DNA of 64,000 nt from Corallococcus sp. NCRR (GCF_026965535.1 NZ_CP114039.1:9345461-9409460); one strand, 5' to 3'. Counted from the first letter of the stretch, positions 17,701-26,198 are shown. Made by a program: numbers and translations. Notes: generated from the sequence alone by a model not told the origin.

Positions 17701-18030
17701 GAAGGCTTCGGCGGCAGCCACTGCCTGTGCCACGGGGACGTGGGCAACCTGGAGGTGCTGCATCTGGCGGGTGAGGTGCTGGGAGACGGGGCCTGGAAGG
17801 AGGCCGCGCGCTCGCGGGCCGCGCGGGTGCTGGCCCAGGGCCAGGACGGAGTGTGGCGCTGCGGCCTGCCGAGGTTCACCGAGGCGCCAGGGCTGATGCT
17901 GGGACTGGCCGGCATCGGCATGGGGCTCTTGCGCCTCGCCGCGCCCGACTTCGTGCCGTCCGTGCTGTCCCTCCAGGCTCCGCGCCCCCTGCCCCCTCGG
18001 CAGGTCATGTTCTCGCCGCTCCCGAGGTGA
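14788..18030 (+). CDS. lanM: LanM class II lanthipeptide synthetase, 1080 aa
   Basis: A bifunctional enzyme that phosphorylates and dehydrates Ser/Thr in the precursor core, then couples Cys to form (methyl)lanthionine rings. The N-terminal DUF4135 dehydratase has VYKPRSL (Lys288, Arg290) and DLHSGNLLAAGEFPVLVDLE, whose key residues are Asp363, His365 and Asn368. The C-terminal LanC-like cyclase has GLAHG (His871) and zinc ligands Cys936 (WCNGAAGG), Cys981 and His982 (CLCHGD). Length is normal for LanM. The start could be ATG 14788 or ATG 14806; both ribosome sites are modest. The 940-residue gene begins 13 bases after its stop, indicating one transcript. Confidence 0.95.
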   Translation: MKEGSKMGAWEKAAFLHEREATEEGPSAPAIQKAESRLQAWRRSTLGDEASFDERLRSVGLDAASFVRRLASSTPRPEALTWLPLLEEVLSDGAADVALPSSVDPGPRMRVSSLTRRFLQLGLRRLRAGVDALSARTGLAADALLDARAEAWLVDALEQRLMQTATRSLVLELNVARLRGELQGETPQARFEHFALHHLETPGRLAAFLEEYPVLARLLVTSLERWIQTSLELLTHLAEDRESLVAVLGAGVDPGPLVEARTGAGDSHREGRSVALLTFRSGLRVVYKPRSLEIEARYQDLLEQLERWGLRHPHRRLKVLTRATHGWVEHVETGGCDDRDAVARFYWRQGSQLALLYLLRGVDLHSGNLLAAGEFPVLVDLEGLFHQLPPPRADDTAASRAARFLERSVISSGLLPTLMFGREGRAGVELSGLGGEAGQLFPHAAPMLEDRARDTLHVVRKQPATAGAHNRPLLEGRPVDVTEFGPCIEEGFQETYGLLLQHRGEVARRLEGFRDVEVRHIARATMRYGFLLQEGLHPDFLRDALDRDQLLDKLWAEVRVRPALARLTPSEHEDLRLGDVPVFTARPGSRHVWDSRGLCIPDHLPSAGLEGSRQLLADMGPEDCADQVALIRQSLVTLEREREPVAPRVSGSAGDALPPPATPEACLAGAIQLGELLAARAIHGAHDVGWIGVGLQDLERRRWGLSPLRTDLFDGVGGVALFLGYLAAVTGREDFAVLARRAAVPVREQWRAPESQDPSGVGAFAGRAANVYVLGHLAVALDDTELLDEVHAGLASLEAKIDADTALDLVAGVAGTALVLMRLHQQTGSAEALRLARKCGERMLQTASDTGHGGRAWVVPAAGRALTGLAHGAAGLVWALLELATLTGDERYREAARQGLAFERALFVPERGNWKDLRTSKEGEPLVPGGFMTAWCNGAAGGVLARLLSLRHLDDSRLRDEVVAGLATVQREGFGGSHCLCHGDVGNLEVLHLAGEVLGDGAWKEAARSRAARVLAQGQDGVWRCGLPRFTEAPGLMLGLAGIGMGLLRLAAPDFVPSVLSLQAPRPLPPRQVMFSPLPR

Positions 18031-18043
18031 CATCCTCCAGCGC

Positions 18044-20866
18044 ATGGCCTGGAATGTGGAAGTCGACCCCAAGACCGGCACGGCCCGGATCCAATACGAT
18101 CTGGACTGGCTGCTCTCGGTCATGACCGTGTCCGCCACCTCGATGGTGCCGTTCACGTTCTTCTCCGTGGGCAAGGCGAAGGGCCGAAGCTTTCCGTCCC
18201 GGTCCTATCCGCGCTCCGCCACCCCCGGGTTCATCCTGGGCCCGAAGCTCCCGGTCGACACCTCCGCTCGCGCGGGTGGCCGCCACCATGTCGACGGGGC
18301 TCGCGTGTTCGAGCTCTGCGACCTGTTCGCGCCAGGGACCCGGGACCTCCCGATTCCGCTCAGCGACATCGCCATCCAGTCCAAGCGGGCGGTCTGCGTG
18401 GAGGCCATCCGGGCCTGCAAGGGCAAGAAGCTCCTGAACTTCGAGCTCAGCGGAGGCAGTCCCCACGTGGACAGCCGGAGCCCGGACTGGCGGATCCACG
18501 GCTACCCCATGCTCTGCATCATCGGAGGGCCGAGCAAGGTCTTCCCGAAGGACCAGGGCGAATGGCGGGCGGTCCAGTGTGTCTTCGGCGCGGTGTTGAC
18601 CCAGCAGATTCGTGCCAGGGGGATTGGCATCGAGGTCGTCTCGCGGGAGGGGTTCGGCTCGGTGTTCCCGACGCTCGCGGACCTCCCGGACGGCATCCGG
18701 TTGGATCCGGGGCTGCTGCCGCCCGACACGGGAGCGGCGGCCATCGCCGCGGCGCTCGTGGTCACCGACCAGTTCATCACCGAGATGCGCAAGCAGAAGG
18801 TGCCCGACTCCATTGGCACCTTGAATGGCTACACCTCCGCGGCCCTGGAAGCCGTCGACCGCCTGATGTCCGTCCTGCATGACCACGCCCTGACGACGCC
18901 CCGGGCCGACGGCGGTACCTATGCGACGGCCGTCGCGAGGTACACCGGCCGCCCGGCGGACTGCGCGCTGCCCGCGCTCAAGGCCAACATCGCCTACGCG
19001 CTCCCCGACGCGCTGCCCATCGCCAGGGGTCCCAAGAAGAAGCGCCGTCCCGAGCCCGAGGACTCCGGTTACGGGTCGGAGTCCGACTACGAGGACGACG
19101 ACGCACCGGCGCCGAAGAAGAAGAGCGGCAAGAGCGACGGTGACGAGGAGGTCGCGACCCGCGAAGGCTTCACCGTGAAGAAGATCTCCGTGCTCTCCGG
19201 CATGGCCGCGCTCCGGATGGCCAGCTTCTACGGGATGCATTATTCCAAGGCGTTGTTCAACGCCAAGGGGAGCATGAAGGACAGCGGATTGACAGGCACG
19301 CAATTGCTCCATGCCTGGGCTCCGTACTTCGAGCTCGACCATGACTCCATCTACGAGGCAGTCCCCGTGAAGGATGGCGTTCGGATGCTCGTCATGGACG
19401 GCGCGCCGAACCCCATCAACATCCCCAAGGATGCCCTCCCGAATCAGAAGCAGTTGGGCGCCGTCATCATCGACACGACCAACAACACCTCCAGCGAGAA
19501 GGCGGAGTATCTGGCCTTCTTCCAGACGCTGCTGGCGAGCGCACCCGACGCCAAGAAGCCGGGTGGCTTGCTGTTCATGGTCGAAAGCGCCAGCAAGCAC
19601 CCGACGGGCGGAGACCTGGTTCACGGGGTCATGCGAATCTGTGGGACCCGCGTGTCGGTCAGGGCGTTCTTCACCAACTTCCTCAAGCACCACCTGGAGA
19701 TCATGAGCAACACCTCCAGCGCCTACGGTCTGACGGTGCTGGACGACAGTGAGACGCTCGCGCGCCGGGCGATGCTCGCGAACCGGCTGGTGATGCGAAA
19801 CGGAGACCTCTTCCGGACGGGCGGCACCGCCAGCCCTGGGGGCTCCGAGCTCGGCGGCTCCCTATCGGGTGGCTCCAAACCCGGCGGGGCCGAGGATGCG
19901 CCGGCGGTACCGCGTCCCATCACGGACCTCCCGCTGCTGGCCATCCGGAACATGGGCAAGGTGCGGCGGGTCGCGCTCCGTCCCCTGGTGGCGCCCGCTC
20001 CCGTCGATGGCTCGAAGAAGAAGGAGGTCTCGTCAGCCAGCGCCGAAGCGCGGGAGGAGCCGAGCAAGGAGCAGGATGTCGAGTCGCTGAAGAAGCAATT
20101 CGCGGCGCTGGGGTCGTTCGAGGCCCCGTCGCAAGAGGCTCCGGACCTCCAGGCCCCCGGCTACTATTACGAGGAGGACGACATCTACAACCTCCAGCGG
20201 TACCTGCTCCGGGACCGGGCGGATGTCGCGGTCCTGCCAGGGGTCAGCAGGCCGCAGTGGCTGCAGATGGGCCCCGCCGCGTACACCACCGGCGTGCACC
20301 CGGCGATCACCACGAACACGCGGATCATCGTCCAGCCGCTCAACCGGGGTGGCAATCACTGGGCCCTGCTCTACTTCACGCTGGGCGCGCCCGACCCGCT
20401 CGGGGGCCGCCAGGTGAGGCTGCTCTATCTGGACCCGCTTCACCCCGACGACGTGCCCGTGGAAGACCTGCGTCTGCTGCAACTGCCCTTCCCCGGAATC
20501 GAAATCGAGCACTGCGCCATCCAGTATCAGGATGACAACGATGGGCCGCTGAAGAGGGGCCAGGACAGCTGCGGCGCCTGGGGCGTGCATCTGGCGGTGC
20601 ACCTGGTGCGCAACGGACATGTCCTGCCCCCCGCCAGCGGGAACCGCAGGGCCGCCGCGCTACAGCTGAGACAGGCTCACAACACAGACATCGCGGCGGC
20701 CCGGGCCCTGGACCTGCCGGTCGCCCCCGGGGACCGTCGGCTGCACGTGGAGGCACCGCGAGGAGGGCCCGTCTTGAGGCGCCGCGCCAGCTTCGGGAGC
20801 CTGCCGGGCCTGGCGCCGTCGGACCTCCAGGGAACCAAGAAGAAGCCCCCCAGCTCCGAGTACTGA
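18044..20866 (+). CDS. Large protein with C-terminal Ulp1/C48-like protease module and PKKKRR patch
   Basis: A 940-residue protein with no signal peptide. The C-terminal part (about 705-890) has NHWALLYF (His772), LLYLDPL (Asp797) and GQDSCGAWG (Cys843), with nearby Gln829/Gln840. This order matches CE-clan cysteine proteases that remove ubiquitin-like modifiers, although the Gln spacing is not canonical. Residues 329-363 combine PKKKRRP, an acidic Ser/Asp/Glu stretch and APKKKSG, resembling a bipartite nuclear-localisation or nucleolar segment. A Gly/Ser-rich linker lies near 592-615. The rest is unrecognised. It is 13 bases downstream of lanM. It could be a second maturation protease, an immunity factor or an effector; the sequence does not decide. 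The family call is inference from motifs. Confidence 0.6.
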   Translation: MAWNVEVDPKTGTARIQYDLDWLLSVMTVSATSMVPFTFFSVGKAKGRSFPSRSYPRSATPGFILGPKLPVDTSARAGGRHHVDGARVFELCDLFAPGTRDLPIPLSDIAIQSKRAVCVEAIRACKGKKLLNFELSGGSPHVDSRSPDWRIHGYPMLCIIGGPSKVFPKDQGEWRAVQCVFGAVLTQQIRARGIGIEVVSREGFGSVFPTLADLPDGIRLDPGLLPPDTGAAAIAAALVVTDQFITEMRKQKVPDSIGTLNGYTSAALEAVDRLMSVLHDHALTTPRADGGTYATAVARYTGRPADCALPALKANIAYALPDALPIARGPKKKRRPEPEDSGYGSESDYEDDDAPAPKKKSGKSDGDEEVATREGFTVKKISVLSGMAALRMASFYGMHYSKALFNAKGSMKDSGLTGTQLLHAWAPYFELDHDSIYEAVPVKDGVRMLVMDGAPNPINIPKDALPNQKQLGAVIIDTTNNTSSEKAEYLAFFQTLLASAPDAKKPGGLLFMVESASKHPTGGDLVHGVMRICGTRVSVRAFFTNFLKHHLEIMSNTSSAYGLTVLDDSETLARRAMLANRLVMRNGDLFRTGGTASPGGSELGGSLSGGSKPGGAEDAPAVPRPITDLPLLAIRNMGKVRRVALRPLVAPAPVDGSKKKEVSSASAEAREEPSKEQDVESLKKQFAALGSFEAPSQEAPDLQAPGYYYEEDDIYNLQRYLLRDRADVAVLPGVSRPQWLQMGPAAYTTGVHPAITTNTRIIVQPLNRGGNHWALLYFTLGAPDPLGGRQVRLLYLDPLHPDDVPVEDLRLLQLPFPGIEIEHCAIQYQDDNDGPLKRGQDSCGAWGVHLAVHLVRNGHVLPPASGNRRAAALQLRQAHNTDIAAARALDLPVAPGDRRLHVEAPRGGPVLRRRASFGSLPGLAPSDLQGTKKKPPSSEY

Positions 20867-20895
20867 GTGAGGGGCGTCCCTGGCCTGTGTGAGCC

Positions 20896-21213
20896 TCAGA
20901 GGCAACGCGTGCAATAGAAGTAGTCGGTGTACACGGGATAGGCACTCTCCACGCCCCAGCAGGTGGCATTGCAGGACGCATCCAGCTCGCACTGACCGAG
21001 CAGCCCATCGTCTCGCATGGGGTAGGAGTCCCAATAGGTGGTGAGCCGGGGGACGTAATACTGGGTACAGGCGCTTGCCTTCACGGAGCCGCCGGACTCG
21101 GAGACCACCGCGGGTCGCGGTGCTTCGTTCCCGGCGCCCTCCAGGCCGGAATCACCTCCGCACGCCACCAGACCCGACGCCAGGAACGCAGCCACAGCCA
21201 GGAGATGCTTCAT
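20896..21213 (-). CDS. Small cysteine-containing lipoprotein, 105 aa
   Basis: The ATG at 21213 follows GAGGTGAGGA and opens a lipoprotein signal (LASGLVACGG). The mature part has six cysteines besides the lipid-bearing one (ACTQYY, GQCELDASCNATC, FYCTRCL at the C-terminus). A role outside the cytoplasm is likely; no enzyme motif is seen. It lies downstream of the 503-residue lipoprotein gene on the same strand, only 52 bases after its stop, so they may be co-transcribed. It resembles in design the protein at 3636. Convergent with the LanM operon. Confidence 0.78.
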   Translation of the reverse strand: MKHLLAVAAFLASGLVACGGDSGLEGAGNEAPRPAVVSESGGSVKASACTQYYVPRLTTYWDSYPMRDDGLLGQCELDASCNATCWGVESAYPVYTDYFYCTRCL

Positions 21214-21265
21214 GGGGTCCTCACCTCGTGAAAGGAACTCTGCGGGAAGGCGCGCAGCCTGAATC

Positions 21266-22777
21266 TCACTGCACCCGCTTGGGGAAGACACTGATGCTGT
21301 ACCACCCCGAATTGTATTCCCTCACCACGTGTATCGGCGGGTTTCCAGGGCTGCCGGGCATGGGGTACAGCAGGAAGTTGTCCGCGAAGTTGACGACGAC
21401 CGCCCCAAGAAGGTCGTTCCCCAGCGAATAGGTCCGCTGAGTTGTCTGCGTCTGCGTCTGCTCCAGGCTGGCGCCAAACTTGAGACCAATCTTCTTCAGG
21501 ATCGAGAACTCAATCCCAAAGTTGGCTGCGAACTTGACGGTCTTGGACTCCGTGCTGACAAATGTTTCCGTGGTGTCGACCTCTTCAATCTCAACAGAGA
21601 TCGTCGTGGCGTAGTCATTGAGGTCCCACGAGAACAATGGAAGGTTGATGAACTTGACGTTCAGGAACGTAACCTTGGGAATGTAGAGGAAGCCCGTTCG
21701 AACGTACTCAACGAAAAACAGCTCGTCGGGGGTGGCGCTGAAGTAATTGATCAGCTCTGTTCCAAGCCCGTTCTTCGCATTGAAGAGGGTCCGTACCTTG
21801 AATTCATAGTAGCCCCCGGTCCACCCTGAGTTCGGACTCGTCGTATAAGACTTGAGGACTGGATCCCCGGTCTGGTCGGCGATCTTCGAGTACGCGGAGG
21901 CAGGGTCGCCCACCAGACGGAAACTTCCGACATGTTCCTGATAGGCATATGAAAACGCGCCCGTCGGCTGGCTGGGGGTGATGTTGTAATAGATGTAATC
22001 CCGCTGCCAGCCGTCAACGCCGTCGTAAGGGTTGTAGAGATTGTAGGCGGCAAGCTGCTTCGCATCCGCATCAATGGCAAGCCAATCAATGGCCTTGGCG
22101 GAAACCCGTGTCCCATCAAAGCAGTCGGCCAGGAACGTGAACTTCGTACCGTCGCTCGCAAGAAGCTCTCTTCCGGTGGCGGATGCCCGTGCCGCGTTCG
22201 AGGCCTGGACGACGCGCTCGTTCTCCTTCACGACGACCACCGGGAACCCCGGGATGTATTGGGACTCCAGGGTGTAGATTTCGCCCGTGGCGTTGATGAT
22301 GGCGACGTCGTTCGTGCGCCGGGTGGTGACCCCCACGGAGGGCACCTGGGTCGCGGGATCCCAGGCTGCGGCCGAGAAGCTGTTCTCCGGAAGAGTCGGG
22401 ACGAAGATCGTCAAGAGAGGAAGGGTCGCGTCGACCTCCGCGAGCAGGTCTTCCGACTCGAAGTGCTCCAGCAGGGTTTCCCGGACCGTCTTCCCGGTCG
22501 CGAGTTCGCGATCTTGAATCAAGCGATAGAGGACGTCGTAGTCCCTGTCGAACATCTTCATTGCTTCGTTCTTGAGCAACTCGCGAAGCGAGGCGTCGCT
22601 GGCGATCGCGGACGCGAGGGCCTTGCCAAACTTGAGCTTCAACTCATCACGCCGCTCCATCACGGAGGATGACGGTGGTGCTTGTTCGGGCCCGCTCGCC
22701 TCGGGGCCACCTGAGCACGCAGCCAGCGTGAGGCACGCGAGGGTGAGTGCCCCAAAGGCGCGCACACGGTTGGACAT
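21266..22777 (-). CDS. Lipoprotein of unknown function, 503 aa
   Basis: The start ATG 22777 follows AGGGAAG and gives a lipoprotein signal (LACLTLAACSGG). No known domain is recognised. The first 130 mature residues are helical and charged; the rest is rich in aromatic residues and beta-strand-like (YIYYNITPSQPTGAF, GWTGGYYEFKVRTLF). A late segment, SILKKIGLKFGASLEQTQTQTTQRTYSLGN in outline, has the alternating polar pattern of amphipathic strands, reminiscent of pore-forming or aerolysin-like beta hairpins. That comparison is only by pattern. The base composition is visibly less GC-rich than its surroundings, hinting at acquisition. A shared operon with the small lipoprotein at 21213 is likely. 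Confidence 0.7.
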   Translation of the reverse strand: MSNRVRAFGALTLACLTLAACSGGPEASGPEQAPPSSSVMERRDELKLKFGKALASAIASDASLRELLKNEAMKMFDRDYDVLYRLIQDRELATGKTVRETLLEHFESEDLLAEVDATLPLLTIFVPTLPENSFSAAAWDPATQVPSVGVTTRRTNDVAIINATGEIYTLESQYIPGFPVVVVKENERVVQASNAARASATGRELLASDGTKFTFLADCFDGTRVSAKAIDWLAIDADAKQLAAYNLYNPYDGVDGWQRDYIYYNITPSQPTGAFSYAYQEHVGSFRLVGDPASAYSKIADQTGDPVLKSYTTSPNSGWTGGYYEFKVRTLFNAKNGLGTELINYFSATPDELFFVEYVRTGFLYIPKVTFLNVKFINLPLFSWDLNDYATTISVEIEEVDTTETFVSTESKTVKFAANFGIEFSILKKIGLKFGASLEQTQTQTTQRTYSLGNDLLGAVVVNFADNFLLYPMPGSPGNPPIHVVREYNSGWYSISVFPKRVQ

Positions 22778-23053
22778 GACTTCCCTATCATTGCGCTTTT
22801 CATTTGTCATTCTGGCACGAGGTGGGTGGAGGGGGATGTGTCCAGACTCGTTCGCCAGTTCTTGCTGTTGGGTCAGCAAGAGCCGGAGCCCTTCAGCATA
22901 GACATTGCCAATTGGCATTGAACGCATGCGCTTACATTGACGTTCGATTATGGACTGTCTGCTGATGCGGCAACTTTCCATTGGCAGGCATGTGGCCAAC
23001 GGACTGGCGAGGATCCTCGGAATCTCGCCATGGCTGAGGTGGACCGCCCGCGC

Positions 23054-23410
23054 TCAAAGCGCCAGCAGCACGTCCACCTGCGACTGGAGTGTCCGGGCCT
23101 CTTCGTGCTTGCCGAGCCGGGTGTAGAGCGCCACTGCGTCGCGACGCTCCTGGACTTCACGCTGGACGAGGGCCTCCACCGTCTCCGGCGACAACAGCAG
23201 CCGGGGCACCTCTCCACTTCCGAGTCCTCCCGCGCTGCCGGCGAAGTCGCCACCGACCGTGGCAGGAGCCACGCTCATGTCGGGCGCCTCGGCGTTGTCG
23301 ATGGCGGCGAGTGTCTCCCGAAGCACCGCCGAGGCGGGCGCGTTCCGGGTGCGCAGGGCCTCCTTCATCGCGGCCCGCAGCGTTGCCTTCCATTCATCCA
23401 CGGTCTTCAT
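23054..23410 (-). CDS. YqeY-like (GatB/YqeY domain) protein, 118 aa
   Basis: A small cytoplasmic helical protein. MKEALRTRNAPASAVLRETLAAIDNAE and VEALVQREVQERRDAVALYTRLGKHEEA (quoted in part) match the pattern of YqeY proteins, which resemble the tail domain of the GatB amidotransferase subunit. The biological role of stand-alone YqeY is unclear; tRNA-related functions have been suggested. The ATG at 23410 was chosen to match the usual N-terminus. It is divergent from the rifamycin phosphotransferase gene. Confidence 0.75.
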   Translation of the reverse strand: MKTVDEWKATLRAAMKEALRTRNAPASAVLRETLAAIDNAEAPDMSVAPATVGGDFAGSAGGLGSGEVPRLLLSPETVEALVQREVQERRDAVALYTRLGKHEEARTLQSQVDVLLAL

Positions 23411-23485
23411 GAGGCGACAGTAGCTGCCGCTGCAATCCAACGCAGCCCTTTTCTCTTGGCCAGCCCCTGTGACTCAGCCTCTTCT

Positions 23486-23509
23486 ACCTGAAATCCAGGT
23501 CGACCTGAA
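23486..23509. promoter_or_regulatory. Palindrome and direct repeat in the divergent yqeY/rph control region
   Basis: CAGGTCGACCTG (23496-23507) is a perfect 12-bp palindrome. ACCTGAA occurs at 23486-23492 and again at 23503-23509. The element lies 85-110 bases upstream of the phosphotransferase start. It could be an operator. The rifamycin-associated element of actinomycetes was not seen. Confidence 0.35.
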
Positions 23510-23593
23510 GTTCCAAATAAATAGGCGCCAACCAGTCAGCTTCAAAGCTTGTCATGCCTATAGTCGCGGCCTCTTCACGAGGGAGGTGCAGGG

Positions 23594-26128
23594 ATGACTG
23601 CTTACGCGCTTGGCTTTCAGGAGATCGACCGGACTCGAATCATGGAGGTCGGAGGGAAAGGCGCGAGCCTGGGGGAGCTCTCCAGGCTGGAAGGAGTCCA
23701 CGTCCCGGAGGGCTTCTGCGTCTCGACCGAAGCCTTCAAGCGGATCCTGGGCGAAGCACCGGCGACAGCCGAATGGCTCGAACGGCTGTCGCTGCTGAAG
23801 GCAGAAGACCGGGAGGGCCTCCGGGCGGTGAGCGCGGAGCTTCGAGCGGTCATCGAAGGGACCGCCATCCCCGAGGACGTGCAGGAAGCCATCACCCGCT
23901 TCCTCTCCAGGACTGGCGAGCAGGTGTCCTATGCCGTCCGGTCCAGCGCGACGGCGGAGGACCTGCCAACGGCGTCCTTCGCGGGCCAGCAGGACACGTA
24001 TCTGAACGTCATCGGGACGGCGGCCATCCTGACGCACATCCGCCGGTGCTGGGCATCACTCTTCACGGAGCGGGCAGTCGCCTATCGCATCCAACACGGC
24101 TTCGACCACCGCAAGGTCCACATGGCGGTCGTGGTGCAGAAGATGGTCGTCGCGCAGGCGGCCGGAATCCTGTTCACGGCCGATCCGGTGACGTCGAACC
24201 GGAAGGTGTCCTCCATCGAGGCGACCTTCGGCCTCGGGGAGGCCTTGGTCTCCGGTCTGGTCAACGCCGATGGCTACAAGGTGCGGAACGGACGGATCAC
24301 CGAGAAGACCCTCGCCACCACCGAGCGGCGGAACAGCCCCGTGCTGACGGCTGAGCAGATCGTGCGGCTCGAGCACCTGGGGAGACGGATCGAAGCGCAC
24401 TTCGGGCATCCCCAGGACATCGAGTGGTGCCTGCTCGACGACACGTTCTATTTTGTCCAGAGCCGGCCCATCACGACCCTGTACCCCATCCCGGACGTGG
24501 GAGACGGCGGCAACCACATCTTCGTCTCCGTCGGCCACCAGCAGATGATGACCGACCCCATGAAGCCCCTGGGGCTGTCCTTGTGGCAGTTGACCGCTGC
24601 TCGCCCCATGTACGCCGCGGGTGGGAGGTTGTTCGTCGATTGCATGAAGGAGCTGGCGTCACCGGCGAGCCGGGGGGCCATGCTGGAGATGCTGGGCCGC
24701 TCCGAGCCGATCATCCGGGACGCCCTCGAGACCCTCATCGCACGGGGCGACTTCATCCAACCCCTGCCCTCCCCGGAGCCTGCTCAAGGCAAGCCAGGGA
24801 CGCCTCCGCCTGTCCATGACGACCCGGCCGTCGTCGCTGACCTGATTGCCCAGAGCCAGGCGTCAATCGAAGCGCTGAAGCAGAACATCCAGACGAAATC
24901 CGGAATGGAGTTGCTGGATTTCATCCTGGAAGACTTCCAGCCCCTGCGGCGGAGCTTGTTCGAGCCTCGAAGCTTTGGCGCGCTCATGTCAGGAATGAAC
25001 GCCGCGTCCTGGCTCAATGAGAAGATGCAGGCCTGGCTGGGCGAGAAGAGCGCCGCGGACACGCTGTCCCAGTCCGTACCGAACAACATCACCTCGGAGA
25101 TGGGGCTGGCGCTCCTGGATGTCGCGGACGCGATCCGGCCGCATCCGGAGGTGGTCGAGTACCTGCGAAGCGCCCGGGATGAAGGCTTCCTGGAAGGCCT
25201 GGCCGGGTTGGAGGGTGGGCAGGCTGCCCACGACGCCATCTCCGCGTATCTCGACAGATTTGGCATGCGTTGCGTCGGGGAGATTGATGTGACGCGGACG
25301 CGCTGGCGCGAAAGCCCCACGACGCTCGTCCCCTTGATTCTTGGCAACATCAAGGCCTTCACGCCCGGAGCCAGCCGCCGGAAGTTCGAGGAGGGGCAGC
25401 AGGAGGCCTTGAAGAAGGAACAGGAGCTCCTGGCGCGGTTGCGGCAACTGCCGGAAGGCGAAGAGAAGGCCGGAGAAACAGAACGGATGATCCGCCGGCT
25501 CCGGAACTTCATCGGCTACCGCGAGTACCCGAAGTACGGCATCGTCAATCGCTACTTCGTCTACAGGCAGGCCTTGCTGAAGGAGGCCGAGCGGCTCGTG
25601 CAGGCCCACGTGCTCCAGGAAAAGGAAGACATCTATTCCCTCTCCTTCCAGGAGCTTCGCGAGGTCGTGCGCACGAACCAGGTGGATGGCCAGCTCATCC
25701 GCCAGCGAAAGGACGAACACGAACGCAACCGGAAGCTGACGCCCCCGCGGGTCATCACCTCCGATGGAGAGATCGTCACGGGTGCGTACAAGCGAGCCGG
25801 CCTCCCCGCCGGAGCCCTCGTCGGGCTGGCGGTCTCCTCGGGCGTGGTGGAGGGACGGGCGCGCGTCCTCCTGGACATGACGGACGCGGAGCTGGAGGAA
25901 GGCGACATCCTGGTCACGCCCTTCACGGACCCCAGCTGGACGCCCCTGTTCGTGTCCATCAAGGGTCTGGTGACCGAAGTGGGAGGACTCATGACCCACG
26001 GCGCGGTCATCGCCCGGGAGTATGGCCTGCCGGCCGTCGTCGGCGTGGAGCACGCGACCCGGCGGATTCAAGACGGGCAACGCATCCGCGTGCATGGCAC
26101 GGAGGGGTACATCGAGTTCCTGCCCTGA
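23594..26128 (+). CDS. rph: Rifamycin-inactivating phosphotransferase-like PEP-synthase homologue, 844 aa
   Basis: It has the three-part build of rifampin phosphotransferase: an N-terminal PPDK/PEP-synthase-type ATP-binding domain (VGGKGASLGELSRLEG, then VRSSATAEDLPTASFAGQQDTYLN in outline), a large helical middle domain (about 320-740), and a C-terminal phosphohistidine swivel domain with GGLMTHGAVIAREYGLPAVVG (key His802). Such enzymes use ATP to phosphorylate the ansa-bridge hydroxyl of rifamycins, releasing AMP and phosphate. Length is close to known Rph enzymes. A GGGAGGTGCAGGG site precedes the ATG. A related phosphotransferase with another substrate is possible. A self-resistance or competitor-resistance role is inferred. 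Confidence 0.82.
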   Translation: MTAYALGFQEIDRTRIMEVGGKGASLGELSRLEGVHVPEGFCVSTEAFKRILGEAPATAEWLERLSLLKAEDREGLRAVSAELRAVIEGTAIPEDVQEAITRFLSRTGEQVSYAVRSSATAEDLPTASFAGQQDTYLNVIGTAAILTHIRRCWASLFTERAVAYRIQHGFDHRKVHMAVVVQKMVVAQAAGILFTADPVTSNRKVSSIEATFGLGEALVSGLVNADGYKVRNGRITEKTLATTERRNSPVLTAEQIVRLEHLGRRIEAHFGHPQDIEWCLLDDTFYFVQSRPITTLYPIPDVGDGGNHIFVSVGHQQMMTDPMKPLGLSLWQLTAARPMYAAGGRLFVDCMKELASPASRGAMLEMLGRSEPIIRDALETLIARGDFIQPLPSPEPAQGKPGTPPPVHDDPAVVADLIAQSQASIEALKQNIQTKSGMELLDFILEDFQPLRRSLFEPRSFGALMSGMNAASWLNEKMQAWLGEKSAADTLSQSVPNNITSEMGLALLDVADAIRPHPEVVEYLRSARDEGFLEGLAGLEGGQAAHDAISAYLDRFGMRCVGEIDVTRTRWRESPTTLVPLILGNIKAFTPGASRRKFEEGQQEALKKEQELLARLRQLPEGEEKAGETERMIRRLRNFIGYREYPKYGIVNRYFVYRQALLKEAERLVQAHVLQEKEDIYSLSFQELREVVRTNQVDGQLIRQRKDEHERNRKLTPPRVITSDGEIVTGAYKRAGLPAGALVGLAVSSGVVEGRARVLLDMTDAELEEGDILVTPFTDPSWTPLFVSIKGLVTEVGGLMTHGAVIAREYGLPAVVGVEHATRRIQDGQRIRVHGTEGYIEFLP

Positions 26129-26198
26129 CCCTGCTCTTTCGCCAGGGTGGTGTAGGCTTACGCCCCGCCGCACTCCTTCTGGACGGTCCTCCTTGGAA

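Noticed and set aside
23500..23593. Rifamycin-associated element upstream of rph
   Set aside because: The actinomycete consensus inverted repeat is not present; only an unrelated palindrome was seen.
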